Assembly: GCA_022615465.1 (NCBI GenBank)
Contig: JAKEGR010000307.1
Location: 1 to 13,489, forward strand
Length of the DNA: 13,489 bases
DNA from: Planctomycetota bacterium
GTDB taxonomy: Bacteria > Planctomycetota > Planctomycetia > Pirellulales > Lacipirellulaceae
Reading direction: 5' to 3'
Both the position numbers and the translations under genes were made by a program. Below the pieces are notes generated by a model that saw only the letters and a list, made by a program, of their open reading frames with translations, was not told the DNA's origin and searched no databases. This document shows positions 1 through 5,277 of the stretch, piece by piece (within the stretch, counting starts at the first letter, position 1; every line of letters starts with the position of its first letter).

Positions 1-1
1 C

Positions 2-667
2 TTTGATGAGTTTACTAGCGTGGTGGATCGGATCGTCGCTAAAGTCTGTTCGGCCACGATTGCCAAGGGGATTCGTAACGGGAATATCCCTTGTCGTTTC
101 GTGGCGGTTACGTGTCATTACGATGCAGCCGAGTGGCTTGAGCCGGACTGGGTGCTCGATATGGCTACGTCGCAACTAGAACGGAGGCGTCTTCGGCGAC
201 CAGAAATCCACCTCGAAATATACCGTTGCGAATATGCGACGTGGCAAATGTTTAAGCGCCATCATTATCTGAACGCTTCGCTGCATCGAGGCGCACAATG
301 CTACCTGGCAACCTGGAACGACGTGCCGGTCTGTTTTTGTGCGACGCTGCCAATGGTGGGCTATAAGGGGCGTCGGCGATTCACCCGAATCGTGACGCTG
401 CCCGACTACCAGGGGATCGGAATCGGCATGCGAGTTGTTGAGGCGGTGGCGGATATTTGCATCGCAGAGAACCAGCGAATCAATGTTATAAGCACCCATC
501 CATCGTTGATTCGACATTGCAGCCGGTCGCCGTTGTGGCGGACGGCTTGCGTCAGGAAAGCAGGCGACGGGGACAGAAACCGAAACATCCCTCGGTGCAA
601 GACAGCGAAAGGTCGTGCCCGGGTGTCGTTTGAATACGTCGATGAGCGTTTGACCAATCAGAAATGA
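2..667 (+). CDS. ABC-type ATPase–GNAT acyltransferase fusion, 3' part (5'-truncated by window edge)
   Basis: The reading frame is open back to base 2, so the GTG at 20 is probably internal and the gene starts outside the window. The first visible residues read FDEFTSVVDR. This fits a Walker B (…DE) running into an ABC-type D-loop, followed by VAVTCHYD with a switch-type histidine. These mark the C-terminal end of an ABC ATPase domain. From about residue 75 the protein becomes a GNAT fold: FKRHHYL, then TLPDYQGIGIGMRVVEA, which carries the Q-x-x-G-x-G acetyl-CoA loop. It ends in an F-E-Y strand. ABC–GNAT fusions of this kind occur beside phage packaging genes; their substrate is unknown to me. 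Resemblance to Mu Mom-like DNA-modifying acyltransferases is a guess. Its stop overlaps the next ATG (ATGA), so it is coupled to the terminase genes. Base use is less GC-rich than in the genes that follow. Confidence 0.72.
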   Translation, partial: FDEFTSVVDRIVAKVCSATIAKGIRNGNIPCRFVAVTCHYDAAEWLEPDWVLDMATSQLERRRLRRPEIHLEIYRCEYATWQMFKRHHYLNASLHRGAQCYLATWNDVPVCFCATLPMVGYKGRRRFTRIVTLPDYQGIGIGMRVVEAVADICIAENQRINVISTHPSLIRHCSRSPLWRTACVRKAGDGDRNRNIPRCKTAKGRARVSFEYVDERLTNQK

Positions 668-1227
668 GCGATCCCATGACATGCGAATCCAATCTACAAA
701 CACTCGCCGACGAGCAGCAGGCCCAAGTGGGCTGCCTGTTGTCGATCGGCTGCGATCTGGAGACGGCGGCGGGAATTGTCGGTTGTTCGCGCGACGATCT
801 CCAGATGGCGCTCACCGCCGACGTGAAGTTTGCCAGGCAGGTCCGCCACGCGGAAGCGACTGCCGAGCGGAAGCACATGCAGAACGTATACAACGCCGCG
901 AAAGACGAGAAGCATTGGCGTGCGTCGGTGTGGTGGCTGGAGCGGCGATCTCCGGAGCGGTTCGCACGGCGGCCCCCGCACACGATGACCCCGAGCCAAT
1001 TGGAGTCGTTCCTCAACATCCTCATCGAGGTGCTCCGAGACGATGTCCACGACCCGGGCGATCAGCAACGTGTGGTGGCCCGGCTTGGGCAGCTTGCCGG
1101 CAATCTAGAGGCAGGGCTGCCCACGCGGGAAAGAAATCAATGGGAACCGGCAATCACCACCGAGTCGCTCGCGGGAACCGGCAACGTCGAGCCAGACGAT
1201 TCGTTCGGTAGCGAGTGGCTGGAATGA
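664..1227 (+). CDS. Terminase small subunit-like HTH protein
   Basis: 187 residues. Residues about 18–60 form a helix-turn-helix candidate (CDLETAAGIVGCSRDDLQMAL), followed by a DVKFARQVRHAE helix. A W-R-A-S-x-W-W-L-E-R-R-x-P-E-R-F segment follows at about 85–101. This order of HTH, aspartate/phenylalanine-rich helix and W…LER…PERF is common in small DNA-recognition proteins encoded just before phage large terminases. The remainder is low-conservation and acidic. The role inferred from position is binding phage DNA ends and loading the large terminase. The start ATG overlaps the previous stop (ATGA at 664–667). The stop overlaps the probable large terminase start (ATGA at 1224–1227). I see no strong Shine–Dalgarno sequence, so expression probably depends on coupling. 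The assignment depends partly on context. Confidence 0.68.
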   Translation: MSDPMTCESNLQTLADEQQAQVGCLLSIGCDLETAAGIVGCSRDDLQMALTADVKFARQVRHAEATAERKHMQNVYNAAKDEKHWRASVWWLERRSPERFARRPPHTMTPSQLESFLNILIEVLRDDVHDPGDQQRVVARLGQLAGNLEAGLPTRERNQWEPAITTESLAGTGNVEPDDSFGSEWLE

Positions 1228-2867
1228 TGTCCATGGTCCAAACTAAATCTAACCGTAACGAACAACAAGGTCCGTCCGATCAAGTGAAGCAGCTTGCCTC
1301 GAAACTGTGCCAGCGTTACCTCGACGAGGTAATCCACGACCACCGGCAGCGCGACGTGCCGCGACAGACGCTCGCCTGGGGCCGCAGGTATCTGCCCGCG
1401 CATTTTTCCCAGCCGCCCTCCGCGATGCACGAATGGCTCGGCGGGCAGCTTGACGCACTCCACGTCGATCGCGGCCGAAAACTGAATCTCATTGGCCCGC
1501 GCGGCAGCGCGAAATCCACCGTCGCCACGCTTTGCTACGTGCTCCGCGCCGCGGTCGAAGGCTGGGAACCGTACATCTGGATTGTGTCCGATACTCAGCC
1601 ACAGGCGCAAATGCACCTCGAGAACGTCAAGAGCGAACTGATGGAGAACCAATTGCTGGCGGCCGACTATCCCCGTTCCGTCGGCCGGGGACCGCGCTGG
1701 CGGGCCGCCTTTCTCGAACTCCACAACGGCGTCGTGGTCGAATCGCTGAGCACCGGTCAGAGGATCCGCGGTCGACGGCGACGTGCCGAGCGGCCAACCT
1801 TGATCGTCTGCGACGACCTGCAGAACGACAGCCATATCTCGTCGTCGGCGCAACGCGATGTGTCACGACGCTGGTTTCACGGCACGCTGCTGCAAGCGGG
1901 AACGGCGGAGACAAATATCGTCAACCTGGCCACCGCGCTGCATCGCGAAGCGCTGGCGATGGAACTGCACACTGCGGCCGGCTGGATTTCAGCACGGTTC
2001 CCGGCCATCCAGTCGTGGCCGACCAACCTCGATCGGTGGCACGAGTGGGAAGCGATCTTCTGCGACAACGCCAATCCGCGGGCCAGGCTCGAAGCGCGGG
2101 CAATGTACGAGCGGTGCCGAGCGGAAATGGATGCCGGGGCGGTCGTGCTCTGGCCCGAAGTGGAAAGCCTCTACACATTGATGCAGATGCGTGTTGAGAG
2201 CGGCCGGGCCGCGTTTGAACGCGAGAAGCAAGGCTCGCCTTTTGATCCCGAATTGTGTGAATGGCCCGAAGAGTATTTCCAGGATTCCATCTGGTTCGAC
2301 CGCTGGCCGGAGGGACTCGTGATCAAGACGATGGCCCTCGATCCGAGCAAGGGTCAGGACGCCCGCCGCGGCGACTTCTCGGCATATGTGATGCTCGGCA
2401 TCGACCGGTTGGGCGTGATCTACGTGGAGGCCGACTTGGCGCGGCGGCCGACGCCGCAGATGGTGGCCGACGGGGCGACGCTGTGTCGGCGATTCGCGCC
2501 GGTGGCGTTTGGCGTCGAGGCAAACCAGTTTCAAGAATTGCTTTGCGGCGAACTGGCGACGGAGTTCGAGCGGCACGGTTTGCACCTGGTGCCGGCGGCA
2601 ATTCACAACCAGGTGAACAAGCAGGTGCGGATTCGGCGGATCGGGCCGTATTTGTCCCAGCGCAGATTGCGGTTTCTGCGCGGTTCGACGACGACCCGAC
2701 TGCTGGTCGATCAATTGCGCGATTTCCCCGCGGGGGCGCACGACGACGGACCCGATGCGCTCGAGATGGCGCTGCGGCTGGCCGAAGACGTGTGGCACGG
2801 ACGGAACAACGACGACGGATTGGGCAATCGACTGCCGGTGGGATGTTTGGAACGTAATGGACTTTGA
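1224..2867 (+). CDS. Phage terminase large subunit (packaging ATPase and nuclease)
   Basis: 547 residues from the ATG at 1224. It pumps phage DNA into a prohead and cuts it. The N-terminal ATPase has a Walker A loop GPRGSAKST (about 91–99), a strand IWIVSDTQ, and a Walker B LIVCDD (about 193–198). A likely coupling motif NLATALH follows. The C-terminal RNase H-like nuclease keeps three acidic positions: D373 in MALDPSKG, E432 in GVEANQFQE, and D511 in DGPDALEMAL. All key residues are present, so the enzyme looks intact, and its length is normal for the family. GTG 1215 would also open the frame. I prefer 1224 because it repeats the ATGA overlap seen at the previous junction; ATG 1227 is equally possible. 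Next comes the portal gene, which is the usual order. Confidence 0.9.
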   Translation: MMSMVQTKSNRNEQQGPSDQVKQLASKLCQRYLDEVIHDHRQRDVPRQTLAWGRRYLPAHFSQPPSAMHEWLGGQLDALHVDRGRKLNLIGPRGSAKSTVATLCYVLRAAVEGWEPYIWIVSDTQPQAQMHLENVKSELMENQLLAADYPRSVGRGPRWRAAFLELHNGVVVESLSTGQRIRGRRRRAERPTLIVCDDLQNDSHISSSAQRDVSRRWFHGTLLQAGTAETNIVNLATALHREALAMELHTAAGWISARFPAIQSWPTNLDRWHEWEAIFCDNANPRARLEARAMYERCRAEMDAGAVVLWPEVESLYTLMQMRVESGRAAFEREKQGSPFDPELCEWPEEYFQDSIWFDRWPEGLVIKTMALDPSKGQDARRGDFSAYVMLGIDRLGVIYVEADLARRPTPQMVADGATLCRRFAPVAFGVEANQFQELLCGELATEFERHGLHLVPAAIHNQVNKQVRIRRIGPYLSQRRLRFLRGSTTTRLLVDQLRDFPAGAHDDGPDALEMALRLAEDVWHGRNNDDGLGNRLPVGCLERNGL

Positions 2868-2884
2868 AACAGGAGCAATTCTCT

Positions 2885-4273
2885 ATGACCCATAATCCAA
2901 CAACAAACGGCGCACATCCATCCCTCGAACACCGCCTCCTCGAACTCTTCGACGCGATGTGGGACGACTTCGTCGATCCGCGGGAAGCTCATTGGGACAC
3001 CGACGGCTGGTGGTTGCCGGTCGGCAGTACCACGGGCGGCTCGGCCCACTTCGGCGAAGGGCCGTTCAACGAGCAAATGCTCCGCGATCTGCGCAATCAA
3101 TGCCGACACCTGGCCGCGACGAATGAATTCGCGATCAACGGCCATGAGAACCGCATCAGCTATATCGTCGGCCCGGGGCACAGTTATCGCGCGGCCATCT
3201 GCAAAGGCCAAAATGCGTCGGAAGACGAGGCCCTGGCGGTGCAGAACTGGCTCGACCGCTTCGCGCGGGAGAACCGCTGGCACGAGCGGCAACAGGAAAT
3301 CGTCCGCCGCATCGATCGCGACGGCGAGGCCTTTCTGCGGTTCTTCCTCGATCGCCACGGCATGACCCACGTCCGCTTTATCGAACCGGATCAAATCATC
3401 ACCCCCGCTCAGTTCGCGAACGACCGATCGGCCAGCTTCGGCATCCAGACCGATGCCGACGACGTGGAAACCGTGCTCGGATACTGGGTGGATGGCGAAC
3501 TGGTCGATGCGGCCGACGTACAGCATCGCCGGGCCAACGTCGACTTCAACGTCAAGCGCGGGCTGCCCCTCTACACGCCGGTGCGGAAGAACCTTCGCCG
3601 GGCCGAAAAACTGCTGCGGAACATGAGCATCGTGGCCGAGGTGCAGTCGGCGATCGCGCTGATTCGCAAGCATCGTGGCGCAACCCGCGGCGGGGTCGAG
3701 CAATTCGTGGCCGGCGGCGCCGATGCGACTTCGACGAACAGCCTGACGGGCCGGACGCGGCACTTCTCGCAATACGGCCCCGGCACGATTCTCGATGCGC
3801 CGGCCGGACTGGAGTATGACTTCCCCACGCGGGGTCTCGACGCGGCGAGCTTTGTCGCCGTGCTGCAGGCCGAGCTGCGGGCAATTGCCGCCCGTCTGGT
3901 GATGCCCGAGTTCATGTTCACCTCCGATGCGTCGAATGCGAACTACGCGTCGACCATGGTGTCTGAGGGGCCGGCGCTGAAGATGTTTGAGCGGCTGCAA
4001 GCGAGCCTGATTGAGCAGGACCGGGCCGTGATGCGGCGCGTCATCGATCAGGCCGTGGCGGCCGGCCAGTTGCCGGCAAACTGCTGCGAGGTGATCAAGG
4101 TGCAAATCATTCCGCCGTCGCTTCAAGTGCGCGACCAGTTGCGGCAGGCGCAGGTGGATCGCATTGCGTATGAGAACGGGGTTCTCTCGCCGCAAACCTG
4201 GAGCCAGCACCTGGGATTGGATTACGATCAAGAGCAGAAGAACCTGGCCATCCATGGGCGGGGTAGCCCGTAG
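2885..4273 (+). CDS. Phage portal protein
   Basis: 462 residues. It would form the dodecameric ring at the capsid vertex through which DNA enters. Visible signs are a helical N-terminus and a ring-core segment RDGEAFLRFFLDRHG followed by VRFIEPDQI (about 145–172). A strand pair GPGTILDAPAG (about 298–308) follows, and then a helix ending in a MPEFMFTSDASNANYAS turn, typical of lambda-type portals (PF05136-like; family level is a judgement). The ATG at 2885 has AGGAG nine bases upstream. A TTG at 2864 overlapping the terminase stop is the alternative. It is somewhat shorter than lambda portal. The last 45 residues lie in the 144-bp segment that recurs at 4936–5079, so the C-terminus may have been altered by that duplication. 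No protease or capsid gene follows. Confidence 0.78.
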   Translation: MTHNPTTNGAHPSLEHRLLELFDAMWDDFVDPREAHWDTDGWWLPVGSTTGGSAHFGEGPFNEQMLRDLRNQCRHLAATNEFAINGHENRISYIVGPGHSYRAAICKGQNASEDEALAVQNWLDRFARENRWHERQQEIVRRIDRDGEAFLRFFLDRHGMTHVRFIEPDQIITPAQFANDRSASFGIQTDADDVETVLGYWVDGELVDAADVQHRRANVDFNVKRGLPLYTPVRKNLRRAEKLLRNMSIVAEVQSAIALIRKHRGATRGGVEQFVAGGADATSTNSLTGRTRHFSQYGPGTILDAPAGLEYDFPTRGLDAASFVAVLQAELRAIAARLVMPEFMFTSDASNANYASTMVSEGPALKMFERLQASLIEQDRAVMRRVIDQAVAAGQLPANCCEVIKVQIIPPSLQVRDQLRQAQVDRIAYENGVLSPQTWSQHLGLDYDQEQKNLAIHGRGSP

Positions 4274-4278
4274 GGTGC
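4135..4278 (+). repeat. Direct repeat, copy 1 (3' end of portal gene)
   Basis: These 144 bases cover the last 45 codons and stop of the portal gene plus a few bases. They match 4936–5079 without gaps at 136 of 144 positions by my count. Similarity ends sharply at both edges (CCAGTTGCG on the left, TAGGGTGC on the right). Confidence 0.9.
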
Positions 4279-4293
4279 ATGCTCGCGCACGCC

Positions 4294-4557
4294 TTACCCC
4301 CTTGCTTTCAGTGGAAATCGTTCAGGATGCGAGATAATTTCTTCGGTCAAATCGACATCCAATTCCGGCCAGTAATAGTGCCCAGGTGTTGGTTCGGTAA
4401 CGTTCAGGATTCTTCCCACGGGAGTTTCCTTGAACCACGGAAAATCTTCGTAAGACATGAAGAACTCGTGGTCGCAAGCCAATAGCCACACCCCATGATT
4501 TGAAATATGGGTGACTTCAACTGGGGAAGTGCTCGTGCCAAGCTCGCTTGAGATCAT
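4294..4557 (-). CDS. DUF2442 domain protein (second gene of DUF4160–DUF2442 pair)
   Basis: 87 residues from the ATG at 4557 (MISSELGTSTSPVEVTHIS…). The core VTHISNHGVWLL, SYEDFPWFKETPVGRILNV and YYWPELDVDLTEEII is the DUF2442 pattern. This small domain is often encoded next to DUF4160 and is suspected, not proven, to act as the antitoxin or DNA-binding half of a two-gene module. The gene overlaps the 3' end of the DUF4160 gene by 41 bases in another frame and so is translated from the same message. The frame is open further upstream, but those codons only shadow DUF4160. The gene is more AT-rich than the flanking portal sequence, which suggests separate acquisition. Confidence 0.8.
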   Translation of the reverse strand: MISSELGTSTSPVEVTHISNHGVWLLACDHEFFMSYEDFPWFKETPVGRILNVTEPTPGHYYWPELDVDLTEEIISHPERFPLKARG

Positions 4558-4756
4558 CGTAGTGGTCCTCAATGATTTGTTCGACCTCTTTGAGCTGGCC
4601 CCGGGACAACCGATAATTGTTTGCCAACTCGATGTGCGGTTCCAGCCAGAACTTCGCCTCGCCGTCTGCACAGTTGACGTGGAGGTGCATCCGCGACTCC
4701 TCGCGGGAGAAGAAGAAAAAGCGGTAGCCTTTTTCTCGAAAGACTGTCGGGCTCAT
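4517..4756 (-). CDS. DUF4160 domain protein (first gene of DUF4160–DUF2442 pair)
   Basis: 79 residues beginning MSPTVFREKGYRFFFFSREES, followed by MHLHVNCADGEAKFWLEP and ending WHEHFPS. This is full-length DUF4160: the PTV…RFFF start, the H-x-H-V strand, the AKFWL segment and the final W-x-E-H-F are all present. A GTG at 4828 would add 24 residues, but the conserved family start is at 4756. The family is small and cytoplasmic, with no established biochemical activity that I know of. Pairing with DUF2442 is the recurrent context and suggests a toxin–antitoxin-like unit (inference). A good promoter lies about 100 bases upstream. The pair sits between two copies of the portal gene's tail. Confidence 0.82.
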   Translation of the reverse strand: MSPTVFREKGYRFFFFSREESRMHLHVNCADGEAKFWLEPHIELANNYRLSRGQLKEVEQIIEDHYDDLKRAWHEHFPS

Positions 4757-4824
4757 AGGACTAACATGATAGCGCGAGGCGCTTGTGGTGGCACCTGGTC
4801 TTGTTGATCGAGGGTTTCTTTGTA

Positions 4825-4835
4825 TCACCTGGTGA
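4825..4835. promoter_or_regulatory. Palindrome in the DUF4160 leader, candidate operator
   Basis: TCACCTGGTGA is a perfect 11-base palindrome with one central base. It lies just downstream of the predicted transcription start of the DUF4160–DUF2442 pair, where a repressor made by the pair could bind. The function is inferred from position only. Confidence 0.3.
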
Positions 4836-4854
4836 CCACAGAATCGCGGCCCGT

Positions 4855-4883
4855 ATTATAATCGTGTGTTAGTCGGCTGTCAC
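4855..4883 (-). promoter_or_regulatory. Sigma-70-type promoter for DUF4160–DUF2442
   Basis: On the minus strand a perfect −10 TATAAT (4860–4855) stands exactly 17 bases from a −35 GTGACA (4883–4878, four of six consensus bases). Transcription would start near 4848, leaving a leader of about 90 bases before the ATG at 4756. This is among the best-formed promoters in the window. Confidence 0.6.
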
Positions 4884-4935
4884 ACCTCGTTCTGCACATT
4901 ACACAGCTTTTCATGTTCGCTCATCGGGCCGTTGG

Positions 4936-5079
4936 CCAGTTGCGTCAGGCCCATGTGGATCGCATTGCGTATGAGAACGGGATCCTCTCGCCGCAAACCT
5001 GGAGCCAGCACCTGGGATTGGATTACGATCAAGAGCAGAAGAACCTGGCCATGCACGAGCGGGGTAGCCCGTAGGGTGC
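4936..5079 (+). repeat. Direct repeat, copy 2 (portal gene tail, detached)
   Basis: This is a second copy of the portal gene's last 144 bases. Read in the portal frame it still encodes an uninterrupted tail ending …NLAMHERGSP and stop, but it has no start or upstream portal sequence and is a gene fragment. The eight differences from copy 1 cluster near the ends and do not break the frame. Immediately after base 5079 the sequence changes to an antitoxin-like fragment, so the right edge is a recombination joint. Confidence 0.88.
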
Positions 5080-5172
5080 TTGGAGGATGTGAAGGAAGCC
5101 GAGCGGGAGTTTGCGGAAGGCAAGGGAACGCCAGTCGACAAACTGCGGCGAGAGTACAAGCGGAATGCATAG
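5080..5172 (+). pseudogene. Antitoxin C-terminal fragment (partner of RelE/ParE-type toxin)
   Basis: From the TTG at 5080 the frame reads LEDVKEAEREFAEGKG followed by TPVDKLRREYKRNA and a stop at 5170–5172. The frame is closed upstream by a TAG at 5065. This charged helical tail of about 30 residues resembles the toxin-binding C-terminus of type II antitoxins. The N-terminal DNA-binding part, normally some 50 residues more, is missing. It appears to have been replaced by portal repeat copy 2. Its stop overlaps the next start by eight bases, as in intact toxin–antitoxin operons. The identification depends on the toxin fragment beside it. Confidence 0.5.
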
Positions 5173-5263
5173 CGTCGAGTTGAGCCGGGATGCCAAACGT
5201 TTCTTCGAGCGAGCCGACGCAGCGCTCCAGCGGCGATTGGATCGCTGCTTCCCCTTGCTTCCT
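5165..5263 (+). pseudogene. RelE/ParE-family toxin, N-terminal fragment
   Basis: The ATG at 5165 starts MHSVELSRDAKRFFERAD followed by AALQRRLDRCF. This is the first strand and helical hairpin of RelE/ParE toxins (V-x-L-S-x-x-A-x-x-F…R-R-x-D). Likeness to the family stops at about 5251, roughly a third of the way through, just before the stop of the opposing acyl-CoA synthetase gene at 5278. The β-sheet and the catalytic or target-contacting residues are absent, so it cannot be an active toxin. The frame stays open to 5437 across the opposite gene, but that extension is an accident. The right end marked here is approximate. Confidence 0.55.
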
Positions 5264-5277
5264 CGCGGCGTCCTCTG

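Noticed and set aside
1989..2798. Minus-strand open frame of 269 codons across the terminase
   Set aside because: Shadow of the large terminase nuclease domain; no motif or ribosome binding site.
2711..4255. Minus-strand open frame of 514 codons across the portal gene
   Set aside because: It mirrors the portal codons, has His/Arg-rich composition and no domain; the plus strand is in a coupled packaging operon.
4866..5183. Plus-strand 105-codon frame spanning repeat copy 2
   Set aside because: It is in a different frame from both the portal tail and the antitoxin tail, so it is a chance frame through the scar.
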